64,000 bases of DNA from Oligosphaera ethanolica (GTDB lineage Bacteria > Verrucomicrobiota > Lentisphaeria > Oligosphaerales > Oligosphaeraceae), in the NCBI RefSeq assembly GCF_030814695.1, contig NZ_JAUSVL010000001.1, positions 4,624,227 to 4,688,226 on the forward strand, read 5' to 3'. Each line of letters opens with the position of its first letter. The first letter of the stretch is position 1. Below are positions 51,220 through 63,500 of the stretch, in pieces. Under the pieces are notes generated by a model that saw nothing but the letters and a program-made list of their open reading frames with translations, searched no databases and had not been told where the DNA came from. The translations under genes were made by a program, and so were the position numbers.

Positions 51220-51538
51220 GTAATCGGTCACCCAATGATATCGGCTGCCAGTCATGCTTCTCTCTGGCGCGGTGGGACGCGACGTGCCAAGCGAATGTGG
51301 CGCCCTCCGGGCGCAACTATAACGTGCTATCCTACCCCGGGTTGCGTCGCCCTCCGGGCGCCTCACCCGGGGTTATGCATGGTGCGGCCCTCCGGGCCGA
51401 AAACCGTCGGAACGATTAGCGCTCTCAGTAGTCCCACGTGTCAACCAACCGGTCCCCAAAGTCCAAATCGTCATTCCCCATAGTCCCGAAAGTCCCCACA
51501 GTCCAGGCCATGGGTCGTGGGTCGTGAGTCGTGAGTCT
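51220..51538. repeat. Palindrome cluster and AGTCC-type tandem repeats
   Basis: The 537-base gap between the parvulin start and the giant gene (51056-51592) has no gene. It contains GTAATCGGTCA (51220-51230), also present at the left edge of both other repeat islands; three hairpins with a TCC loop (GCGCCC-TCC-GGGCGC at 51300-51314, CGCCC-TCC-GGGCG at 51348-51360, CGGCCC-TCC-GGGCCG at 51385-51399), the middle one set inside a larger CCCCGGGTTG/CACCCGGGG dyad; irregular AGTCC repeats (about 51427-51515); and a 7-base tandem GGGTCGT/GAGTCGT (about 51511-51538). Confidence 0.8.
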
Positions 51539-51555
51539 TCGCCCCAGGCCGCCGC

Positions 51556-51583
51556 CAAAAAGCGCCGCCGGGACGGCGGCGCC
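51556..51583 (-). terminator. Rho-independent terminator of the giant gene
   Basis: Minus strand: nine-base stem GCGCCGCCG (51582-51574), loop TCC, CGGCGGCGC (51570-51562), followed directly by TTTTT (51561-51557). It begins ten bases after the stop codon. Confidence 0.88.
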
Positions 51584-51592
51584 TGGGTGTGG

Positions 51593-54500
51593 CTATTCTT
51601 CAGGGGCGAGGAACAGCCAGTAGGCGTGTCCGGGCAGGAGTGTCTGTGCGCGGACGTAGATACCGTTGCGCCATTCCCAGGCGGTGATGGCCTCAGGAAC
51701 CGGCATTTCGTGCCGTGGCCCGGTGAAGGTCCATTCGCCGGGGGTGAGCGCCGGTATTGCTGGTTCCTGGTTGGCGCCGAAGACACCGCGCAGTTGTGGT
51801 GCGGTGGCCGGATCGGCGCAGAAGACCCAGAGGGCAGTGGCCATGAGGGGCTCGTCATGGGTGATGACCATGGCGCCATTGGCGTCATTCGCGTTGTTGG
51901 TTGCAGCCGCGAAAGTGATGACCTTGAAGCGGAGCATGGCGGTGAGGCCGTCCCGGGTGCTTGGGGTGATCTCGTCGAAGGGCAGGAAGATGGCGTTCCA
52001 GCCGGGCTGCCAGGCGTAGGCGGGGTTGTCGAAGGCAAAGGACCAGGTTTCCTGGTGGGTGCCGGCGCCGGGGAGTCCGGAGAGGGCCTTGTGGAGGCCG
52101 TCGAGGGTGATGGTGAGGTTGAAGTCGCCGTCGTCATTGACGAGTTCGAGGAGGTTGCTGAGGGTGTAGGTCCTGGCGTTCACGCGGGTCAGGGCGAACA
52201 GCGGGCAGGGCTGTCCGGCGAAGCTCAGGGCGATGTTGGCGGGAGTGAACTCGCCGTCGACGATGTCGTCACTGAAGGTGATGGTGAGACTGTCGGCATC
52301 GCCGGGCTTGACGGGCATGTCGCTGACGGCGACGGTAAGCGGCGTGGCGTCGATGGTGAGGGGCAGGGTTGCCTCGGTGGACGTGTTGCCAGCCGGGTCG
52401 CTGATGGTCATTACCAGCGTGTAGCTGCCGCCATCGCGGAGGGTGACGGGTAAGGACGCCTGGAGAGGCTCTTCGGCCGTGCGCTCGGCCTGATTGAGTG
52501 CGTGCAAGGTTTCCGAGCCATCGACGCGATATGACAGGTCGACGTGCACAGGGCGTTCCGGGAGGAGGAAGGTCAGGGTGAGCTCCTCGGTATTTGCCAG
52601 CCAGGTGATGCCGTCGGTGGCGGAGAGGCCGTGGTCGGGGGTGAGGCCGAGGCCGGCGGCCGGCGCCGGCGCGGTGTTGTCGATGACGACCACCTGGTTG
52701 AGGGTCGTGCGGTTGCCGGCGAGGTCGGTGGTGGTGATGGTGAGGGCGTGCGTGCCTTCGGCGAGGTTGAAGGCCAGGGCGAAGGCCTGGTCGTCGCCTT
52801 CGCAGGTCTTGGTGGCCAGGACGGTCTCGCTTTCGCTGACGGTGACCGTCAGCAGTTTTTCGGGCAGGTTGCCGCTGAGGGTGAGCTGGGCGGCGGCTGC
52901 CAGTTGGGTGAGGAAGTCGCCGACGGCGCCGGTGTCGGGCGCGATGGCCAGATCGGTGATGGCGGCTGGCGCCGTGTTGTCGACCATGACATTGGCCAGC
53001 GCGTTGTCGCTGCTGTTGCCGGCGGCGTCGGTGAGGCGGACGAGGAAGGAGTAGACGCCGTCGGGCAGGTCGGGCAGCGCGGCGTTGAAGGCCGTGTCGT
53101 CATCCTGGGTGAACTGGCGGTTGCCGAGGGCGAGGTAGCCCGCGTCGGTATTGCGGAACCACTCGGCCTTGAGGCCCTTTTCGGGCAGGGTGCCGGTGAG
53201 GGAGAGAGTGGGCGCCACGCCAAACTCGCGGGTTTCGGCCCGGAAGAGCACACCGAGTGCGGGCGTGGCATTCTGGCTGGTGATGCGGTCGCTGTCGGAG
53301 CGGCCGGTGTCGGGAGCGATGGCCAAGTCAGCCATAGCGGCCGGCGCGGAGTTGTCGATGACGACCACCTGGTTGAGGACGATGTTGTTGCCGGCCTGGT
53401 CGGTGGTGGTGACGGCGAGGGTGTGCGCGCCCTCGGCGAGCGGGAAGGCCAGGGCGAAGGCCTGGTCGTCGCCGGCGCAGGTCTTGGTGGCCAGGACGGT
53501 GGCGCCTTCGCGGATGGTGACGGTGAGGAGTTTTTCGGGCAGGGTGCCGCTGAGGGTGAGGTTGGCGCCGGCCGCGAGCTGGGTGATGAAGTCGCCAGCG
53601 GTACCGGTGTCGGGCGCGATGGCCAGGTTGGTGATGGCGGCCGGCGCGGTGTTGTCGATGACGACGGTCTGGTTGAGGACCGTGCTGTTGCCGGCGACGT
53701 CGGTGGTGGTGATGACGAGGGCGTGAGTGCCTTCGGCGAGGAGGAAGGCCAGGGCGAAGGCCTGGTCGTCGCCGGTGCAGGTCTTGGTGCCTAGGACGGT
53801 TTGGCCTTCGGCGATGGTGACGGTGAGGAGTTTTTCGGGCAGCGTGCCGCTGAGGGTGAGCTGGGCGGCGGCCGCGAGCTGGGTGATGAAGTCACCGGCG
53901 GCGCCAGTATTTGGCGCGATGGCCAGGTTGGTGATGGCGGCTGGCGCCGTGTTGTCGATGACGACCGTCTGGTTGAGGGCCGTGCTGTTGCCAGCCTGAT
54001 CGGTGGTGGTGACCACGAGATCGTGAGAGCCTTCGGCAAGCGGGAAGGCCAGTGCGAAGGCCTGGTCGTCGCCCACGCAGGTCTTGGTAGCTAGGACGGT
54101 CTCGCCTTCGCTGATGGTGACGGTCAGCAGCGTTTCAGGGAGCGTGCCGCTGAGGGTGAGTTCGGCGTCGGCCGCCAGTTGGGTGATGAAGTCGCCGGCG
54201 GTGCCGGTATTGGGGGCGATGGCCAGAGCGGTGACGGCTGCTGGTGTGGTGTTGTCAATGACGACCGTTTGTTCAAGGTTGGTGCTGTTGCCGGCGACGT
54301 CTATGGTGGTGATGGTGAGGTCGTGGGTGCCTTCGGCAAGCGGGAAGGCCAAGACGAAGGCCTGGTCGTCGCCCGCGCAGATCTTCGTTGCCAAAGTTTG
54401 GTTGCCCTCGGTGATGACGACGGCGAGGAGCTTCTCGGGCAGCGTGCCGCTGAGGGTGAGCTGGGCATCGGCGGCCAGCTGGGTGATGAAGTCGCCGGCG

Positions 54501-57500
54501 GCGCCGCTGTCGGGCGCGATGGCCAGATCGGTGATGGCGGCTGGCGCGGTGTTGTCGACCACGACATTGGCCAGTTCGTTGTCGCTGCCGTTGCCGGCCG
54601 TGTCGGTAAGACGGACGAGGAAGGAGTAGACGCCGTCGGGCAGGTCGGGCAGCGCGGCGTTGAAGGCCGTGTCGTCATCCTGGGTGAACTGGCGGTTGCC
54701 GAGGGCGAGGTAGCCCGCGTCGGTATTGCGGAACCACTCGGCCTTGAGGCCCTTTTCGGGCAGGGTGCCGGTGAGGGAGAGAGTGGGCGCCACGCCAAAC
54801 TCGCGGGTTTCGGCCCGCAGGAGCATGCCGAGTGCGGGCGTGGCATTCTGGCTGGTGATGCGGTCGCTGTCGGAGCGACCGGTGTCGGGAGCGATGGCCA
54901 GGTCAGCCATAGCGGCCGGCGCGGAGTTGTCGATGACGACCACCTGGTTAAGGAGCGTGCGGTTGCCGGCCTGGTCGGTGGTGCTGATGGCCAGGGCGTG
55001 CGTGCCCTCGGCGAGCGGGAAAGCCAGGGCGAAGGCCTGGTCGTCGCCGGCGCCGGTCTTGGTGGCCAGGACGGTGGCACCTTCGGCAACGGTGACGGTG
55101 AGGAGTTTTTCGGGCAGCGCGCCAACGAGACCGATGTCGGTGTCGGCCGCGAGCTGGGTGATGAAGTCGCCAGCGGTGCCGGTGTCCGGGGTGATGGCCA
55201 GGTTGGTGGCGGCAGCCGGCGCGGTGTTGTCGATGACGACGGTCTGGTTGAGGACCGTGCTGTTGCCGGCGCGGTCCGTGGTGGTGATGACCAGGGCGTG
55301 GCTGCCTTCAGCGAGGAGGAAGGCCAGGGCGAAGGCCTGGTCGTCACCGACGCAGGTCTTGGTGGCCAGGACGTTTGCGCCTTCGGCGACGGTGACGGTC
55401 AAGAGCTTCTCGGGCAGGGTGCCGCTGAGGGTGAGCTGGGCGGCGGCCGCGAGCTGGGTGATGAAGTCACCGGCGGCGCCGGTGTCGGGCGCGATGGCCA
55501 GGTCGGTGATGGCGGCTGGCGCGGTGTTGTCGATGACGACAGTCTGCTGCTTAGCGGTCGTATTGCCGGCCGGGTCGCGGAGAGTGACTGCGAGATCGTG
55601 GGTACCCTCACTCAAGTTGAGTGAGAATTTGTGATTGGGCACGGCGTCGAGACGCACCTCGCTCTGGGCGTTACCATCAATGTTGGCTTGAACAGTGACA
55701 GGTGTTTCGCTGCTTTGGATTTGGAACTCGAAGGAGTTGCCCCGGGTCAGGAAGTCGTCGCTGGCGTAGCCAGAGTCGGGCGTCATGGTGAAGGCGGCAA
55801 AAACCGGCACCGTATTGTCGACCTGGAATGGATATTGACTGGTGGTGCTGTTGCCAGCCAGGTCGGTAGTGACGGTGGTGATGACGTAGCTGCCTTCACC
55901 GATGCCGGTGGCGTCGAAGTGGAAGGCGGGATCATCATCGGCGGCGAAGGTCTTGCTGCCGCCGAGGTCGGTGGCGGCGCGGGTGGCGCTGGCAAGGCAG
56001 CTGCCATCAACGCGGCAGGGAACTTCGCTGGCCTGGGCGTTGAAGGTCAGGGTTTCGGCCAATGCGAGTTGGGTAATGAAGTCGTTGGCGTTGTCGCCGG
56101 TGTCGGGAGCGATGCCGCTATTGACGAGAGCTTGTGGCGCGGTGTTGTCAATGACCAGCGAGAGAGGCTGTTCGGTGCTGTTGCCGGCTTCGTCCTTGAT
56201 CAGGAGGATTAGCGTGTAGCTGCCTTCGGCCAGGTTGAAGGGGATGCTCATGGCGGTGCTGCCGTCCTCGGGGACGAAGATGTCGTCGGTGAGGACGCTA
56301 CTTTTGCCGCCGGCGGCGGGTTGAACGAAGAGCTGGTATCTGCAGGGCAGCTCCGGCAGGGTGCCAGCGAGGGTGAGATTTGCGTTAGCGGCCAGCTGGG
56401 TGACGCGGTCGGTCGCGGAGAGACCGGTGTCAGGCGTCAGGGTCAGGTTGGCGATAGCTGTAGGCGCCGTGACGTCATTGCCCCAGGCCACGGAGCGCAG
56501 GCCGGTGCCGCTGGTGCCGAGAACGTCCTTGACGCCCGAGGCGTCAAAGCGCAGAGAGTAGAAGTCCACGACGGCCGGCAGGACGCCCAGGCCTTTGATG
56601 AAGAACTCGCCGAGATTGACGGGATCCTGTGCAATAGTGACGCCGGCGGGCAGGACGATGATCTGGCCATTCTTCTTGAGGCGCAGGCCGGTGGTGGTGA
56701 CGGTTTCAGGGTCGATATTGCCCAGGAAGCTGAGTTTGACGTCGAACTCGCCATCCATGCCGGCTTCGGGGACGATGCGTTCCATGCTGTAGAGGCTGGG
56801 CGCCGGTGGAATGCCGCTGACATAATCGTGCTGGCGGACCCACATGAGCTGTTTGCCGACGGCGCCGAAGAAGCCTTCGGGATCGGCAATGCCCGCGCAT
56901 TGGACAGTGAGGACGAAGAAGCCATTCTGGTTGGTGAAGGCGCTCAGGCCGGAGATGACGTAGCTGAGCTCGAACTCATCCTCGGGATCGGCGGTGATGG
57001 TGAGTGCGGCGGCCAGTTCGGAGGCGGGTATGAGCACGCCTTGGCGGCGGAGCGTCATGTCGTCGGTGGTGAAGGTGGCCGGGTCGATCTTGGTATTGAA
57101 CATGACCGTGACTTTGTCAACATCGCCGGTAACAATGTAGTTGCTGACATCTTCGTTCTTGGAGCTCATGGCGGCGAAGCGCGAAACGCGGAGAGTAGCC
57201 TCGGGGAGCTTGGTCAGGGTGACGGTGTAGGTGTAGATGCCGGCCGTGAGGGAATCCATCAGGTGCAGTTTGTTCTCGTTGATGGGGTCGGCGCCGTCGG
57301 GGATGGTCCGGTCGGTCTGCCAGCAGTTACGGAAGGGCAGTTCAATGTCGGCGCGAGTGGGGGTGTCGTTGCGGAAGGTCGCGGCGACTTCATAGCGTCT
57401 TTCGCCAGGCATGGAGCCGGTGTTGGCTGGGTCGTCCATGGCGATATAGTGCCAGCCATCCTGGAGGGCCTCGATCTCGAAGGTCACCGTCGGCGGATTG

Positions 57501-60500
57501 ACGTTGAGGTTGAGAGTCGGCCCGCTAAGGATGAGGTGGCTGTCGGTGAGCGCGACGGTGTTTTGGGCGTTGTCCTGGAACCAGATCGTGTCCGGCTCGT
57601 CGAAGCCGTCCAGGACATCGTTGACCAGGAAGATGGTGGTATCGCGGTCGAGGGCTTTGCCGCTGCGGATGAGCTCGTGGATGTCAACGGACTCGATCAG
57701 GCTGAGCTCGGGGTTGCCGTTGCTGTTAAGGTGGGAGTACTTGGCTTCCATGTCGATGAAGTGTCCGAGCAGGGAGCTGGTAAGCCACCATTGGGCGAGG
57801 CCGGTGGTCTTGGGCTGGATGTCACCGAGGTTGACCTGGCCCAGTGGCGCGTTATTGGGCTGGCCGTTGAGCATGGACGCTTCGGTGTTGTAGTCCCAGA
57901 GGGCGAAGTCAATGAGCAGGCCCTTGTCGTTGTCGATGATCTTGGGCTGGCCGGAGTCGATGCGGAAGTTCTTGGCGACGCCGAAGCCGTCATTGTAGAC
58001 CAGCGCGGAGAGTTCGGCGGGATAGGACGGCTCAATGACGGTTTTGGTGAGGGGGTCGTCGCCGAGCACGTCGCGCTGCAGGAAGTAGTGTATCTGCAGG
58101 CTGGGGCTGGGGTTGACGGTGAGGGTGCTAGGCGTGAGTTCGATGGTGGCCGTGGCACCGGAGAAGGGGTTGATGTAGGTGAGGGTGCCGCCGAAGTTAT
58201 AGACGACGGGCGATTCGGGCGCGGCGCCGCGTTCGGGGATGAAGCGCAGCATGGCGGAGCCGGTGGTTTTGGCGGCGAGGGTGCCAGTGCCGTCAATGGC
58301 GGTGATGCCGTTGAACTTGTCGGTGAGGGTGAGGACTTCGAAGAGGTCGGTGCAATCTTCGCCGGCGGCGTTGGTGACCCTGACTTGCAGTCCCAGAGCG
58401 GTGATGGCTTCTGTTTCGTGGCCGTTGGTCATGGTCAGGGTGCCGTCAAAAGCCTCGCGGGTCATGCTGATCTTCTGCTTGATCTCCAGGGTGACTTTGG
58501 CGCAGACGGAAGCCGAGCTTGATGCCATTTCCAACGCGTAGGCGTATTGGGCTTTGACCAGTTCTTGCACATTCGTATAACCGAGCGCGTGGGCATCCTC
58601 TTCGCACTGTTCGATGTTATCGCTGATGCCAATGAGTTTGGTCAGGCTGATGATGGGGGCGCCGTTGCCGTCGGTGTCGCCGGGCAGTTCGGTATCGGGG
58701 CCGCCGGGCAGACTCTGCCAGTAGGCCATGGTGCGGTTCCAGCGGGCGACAAAGGCGGCCAAGTCGTCAAGGGACAGGTTGTCTGGCAACACCGCAATGA
58801 GCTCGGGGGCGTTTTCGGCAATGACCGGCGCCACGCCGTTGGTGGTGACAGTGAGTTGCTTGAAGACCTTGTTGAAGGCGCTGAGCTGGGCGTTTTCGGC
58901 TTCCAGCCAGAGGTCATCGCCATAGTATTCGATGAGGGCCTCGGCGTGATGGCCGGCCTGGCGGTAGCCGATGAAGGCAATGTTCTGGGCTTCTTCGACC
59001 CAGCTGGGGGCGCCAAGCTCGCTGGGGCCGCGGGACTTGGCTTCAGTGAAGCCGTCCATGTAGCCGGGGATGGGGAAGGGGGTTGGCGGCTTGCCGTCCA
59101 GGCCGTCGCAGGCTCCCAGAAAGCCCTTGATGCAGCCGAGGATATTAGCGAATTTGCCGTAGGTGCCTTCGGCGACGCAGCCGAGGCCGGCCAGAGCGCC
59201 GTCGGCGACGATATTGCTCCATCCCGCCAGTCCCTGGTTATAATTCGTCGCCACGCTGGCTATTGCGTCAACCACGCCGAGGACGCAGCCGATGGGGAGG
59301 AAGCCCAGGCCGCATTTGAGGGCGGCATTGAGGATGCCGTTCTGGCAGGGAATGCAGCTGTCGGGAATGGATGGCAGGGGCGGAATGCTGGGGGAGGTGA
59401 AAGCTGCGGTGCCGGTCGAAGGCACGCCGGGGGAGAAATCGCCGCCGCCGCCGCCGCCGCCGGGTGAGCCACCGTCGCCGATTGACGGTGGGCAGACGCG
59501 CAGCTGGACTTGTTTTTCATAGCGGTGCCATTTGAAGTCCATGCCGCATTCGTAGTAGTAGACGGTGACGGTTCGCGTGGTGCAGGGGTCTTCGACGCGG
59601 GTTGTGGCTGCGGCTCGGCGGACGATGACGGGCAGGACGGTCGCCTGTTGTGGCAGCAGCGTCTGGCCATCGTCTGGCTGGGTGCACTCGAAGGTGAAGC
59701 TGCCGGCGTTGTAGATATCGAGGCGGACGTTGTGGGCGGCGATCAGGCCTTCGTTGGTGAGCACGGCGTTGACCAGGCGGGTGGTGCCGGGGAGCATGTC
59801 GCGGAAGTCAGTTGGCATATCGGTGCGCACGACGGGCATGGGCACGTTGGTTTCATAGACGACGGTGAGCACTACTTCGTATTCGTCCTCAATTTCGGTG
59901 GGGACGACGTCCCACTTGTAGGAGATGGCCTGGAAACTGAGGAAGAGTTCGACGTTGGCCTGCTGGCCGGGGGCGATGTCGATGAGGGTCGTGGCGCTTT
60001 CATGTTTATCGGCGCTGATGACGATCTGGGCTTTGCCGACGGGGATGTTCTCGATGATGCAGAAGGCGTCCTCGCCGGTATTGCCGGTGCCGAGGACGGC
60101 GCCGGTGTAGGGATTTTTGACGGTGACGGTGGCGTTTTTCACGCGTGGTTCGTTGCCTTTCTCGAAGTAGGTGAACTCATCCACGGCGGAAGCGCGGATG
60201 GTGCCCTTGTCTTCGGAGACGGCCATGGCGCGGAAAGGCAGACGCACGCCGTTTTGGGCATTGGCGGCATTGATGGCGATGGCGCCGCTCAGCGGCATGC
60301 CCAGCTCGGTGGTGTTGTCCCCGCGCAGCTGCAGGGTGAGGGTTGCCGAACCGCCGGCGGGAATGCTGGTCATGGTGGCGCCGGAGGCGATGGTCAACCA
60401 GGTCAGCGAAGGGGCCGAGATGGTGATGGGGCCGGTTTCAATGGCGCCAGTATTGCTGATGGTGATGTCGATCGTGCGGCTGACACCAATTTGCATGGTG

Positions 60501-63500
60501 GTATCGATGCTCACGGGAGTCACCGCGAGTTCGGCAAACTGCGGGATCGCAAAGAAGTAGATGGGTATGTTCAGCACGGCTCCTTCGGCGCTGGTGAAGC
60601 GCAGGATCGGCCGGCGGTAATCGCGGCCGGGGGTGGCCGCCGTTGCCGTGACGCTGTAGTTGATGACGACGCTGGCGCCGCCGGCGAGGGTGTCTGGCAG
60701 ATCCGGGAAGCTGGTCTGAATGGTGTTCAGGTCTGGCACGGGCAACTTGAGTTCGGGATCGGGGAGGGTCACGCTGGCCTGGATGCCGGTGAGGGCGGTA
60801 GCGTTGGGGTTGCTGATGGTCAGGCTGAAATTGCTGGGCGTGTCGGTGGTGACATTCCAGAAGATGTATGGGCGACCACCAGCAAGATAATTGAAGCTGA
60901 GGACGTCGAACTCCTGCTGTTTGGCCGAGGTTTCCGTGCCGGGATAGCAGGCGCCGGCGATGACATGGCCGCGTTCGGCCAGGGTGGGCGTGTAGGCAAC
61001 GCTGAAGGCGCCGTTGGCGTCGCTGGTGGCGGGGATGACGCGGCGGTAGTCGCCGATGACCACATAGACATCAAGGTCGACGCCGGCCACCGGGGTGGCG
61101 TTGGTGGCGGATTTGGTGACCGTGCCGGTCAGTTCGAGGTTGCCGTTGGGGAGAATCCAGGTGCCCTCGGCGATGGGGTCGAGCAATGGGTTGTAGGATG
61201 CGTCGATCGGGAACTGGCCGCTCCAGGTCTGGTTGTCCAAGGTGCTCACTTCGCGCAGTGAGCCATTGGGGTTGACGACGACGCAGAAACGCCAGTTGTT
61301 GGCGGGCGTGAGGTTAGCTAGCGGAACATTGAAGACGGTGTCGATGCTGCCGCCCTTGGGTAGCGGATGGTCGTTGCTGACGACGATGTGGGAGGACATG
61401 AGCAAGGTGTCGTTGCCGATGCTGTTCGTGCGCGACGCGTGGACGGCGATGGGAATCTGCAGACCGACGGGCGCGTCCATGTTGCCGCCATTGAAGAGGG
61501 TGAAGGGCAGCTGGTGGACGCTGTCGGATTCCAGCGCTTGCGCGGGCGTGGTCAGATTCTTGATGGAGTAGTCAGGGAAGCTGAGGTCGCTGACCATGGC
61601 CCAGCCGGAACCCGGGGCGTAGTTGGCCGCGTCGGCGAAGATGGAAATGACTTGATTGCCGTCGACCTTGCCGTCATTGCAGGCGAGGACATCGACTTTG
61701 ACGCTGCGTTGGCCGTCAGGAATGGTGACCAGTGAGGCCGTGGAGTCGTTTTCGGTGGCGAAGGGCAGGCGCGCGCCATCGAGCCAGAACTGGATTTCGG
61801 TGCCGTCGTCAGGCGTGGCAGTGCCGCTGACGTAGGCGGTGAGGGTGATGGGGAGGTCGCCGGCTGGGACTTCGTCATTGCGGCTGATGGTGAGGGCCTG
61901 CGGGTAGAGATCGTCGCGTTCTGGGAGGGTTGCGGGCGAAATGACAACGCCAAGGGCGGGGCTGTCGTTGTCCCAGAGGATCAAATCGGCCGCAATGGGG
62001 CGTTCGCCGACGCCGTCGGTGGGCTTGCCGTTGCAGTTGCAGGACGCGCTCATGGCGACGGTGCCGGAGAGGGTGATCTGGCGGCCGCGGGCGATGTCGT
62101 TGCCGGTGTCATCTTTCAGCATTTCTTCGAGGGTGGCGTTGTCAATGACGCCGAGGGGGAATTGGGTGAAGTCGCGGCCGGCGGGGATGACGATGGTGGT
62201 GCTGGGGAGAATCAAGGCGTTGGCTTCACTGACGCTCAGGTAGATGGTCAGGGTTTTGGTTTTGTCAATGGGATTGCCGTCCAGGGCGACGCGGCGGAGG
62301 GTGGCGATGGCGGCATTGGGGCCGGCGGCTTCGGAAATTTCCGCGGGTGAGAAACTCAGTTCGACGCCGGGGACGATGGCGGAGTAGGGGGCGTTGAAGG
62401 ACACGTTGCGGTTGGCGATGACGGTGACCTGGCGCTCGGCGGGGGTGAGCCAGCCGGCGACGGGTTGGAATTCAATGGTGTAGGTGCCGGCTTCAACGTT
62501 GATGGTGGTGGCGCTGGCAAGCCAGTCGGCCGTGCTCTTGATGCGCCAGGCGCCGGCGATTTCGGAGGGGCTGAGGTAGCCGGTGAGATTGCCCTTGGTG
62601 ATTAGGGTGAAACTGCGGGAGAGGACGAATGGCTGGCCGAACACGAGATCGATGTTATCGGCCGCCGGCGCGGTCCAGTCGCCATTGGTGCTGTAACCCA
62701 CGCTGTACTGGCCGACGTCAAAGGTCCGGGTGTTGTTGGCCGGGGTGGTGGCCGAGAAGGTCATGGACGTACTGCCGATGCGGCAGTTCATGGTTGGGGC
62801 GCTGACGCCGTCGGGGAGGACGGCGGGGGCGGTGGTGAAGTCCAGAGTGAGGGTGGTGGTTTGGGCGAATTCGGCAGAGATGGCGAATCCCGCAATGGTG
62901 AGGGAGATGGAACGCCGGCTGCTGGTATTGCCGTCGGACCAGCGGACGAAACGGTGGTTGGCGGCGGGGCGGGCCTCGATGGTCTGACGGATACCGACCG
63001 GGAAATTCCCGCTGGTGGTGAGGGAGTTGTCGCCGTTGACGACGCCGGCCTGGCAGCCCCAGTTTTCCTGTCCGGCAGCAAGGCTGACAGTGATGTTGGC
63101 TTGGCTGGCGAATTCGGCCAGATACGTAGCGTTGCGGGTGATGGTGACGGTACGGCCGGGGTTCGGATCGTTTTCCTGGTAGCCGTTGAGCCACCAGCGG
63201 ATGAACTGACTGTTGGCGTTGGGTGTCGCAGTGAAGGATATTTCGGTGCCAGAGTCAATGGTAGCGTTGTCCAGTGCGCCGGCGGTGATGCTGCCGTAAT
63301 TTTCGGTGCCGGGGTAGACGCCGATGCTGACTTGGTAAGTGCGGATGAAGTTGGCGCGCAGTTGGAGGAGTTTGTCGGCGGTGCTGATGGCGACCGTGCG
63401 GGCAGGGTTGGTCGGGTCGGGGAGATTGGTGGCGGCGTCATCGGTCCAGCGGTCGAAGCGATAGCCGTCGTTGGCCTTGGCGGTGACGGTGACGTCCCGT

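Noticed and set aside
56321..58522. 733-codon plus-strand frame opposite the giant gene, and similar long frames at 52544-53794, 54179-55624 and 59510-61261
   Set aside because: They are mirror frames caused by the strong third-position GC bias and repeats of the minus-strand gene, with runs of Gly, Val, Glu and Asp and no domain.
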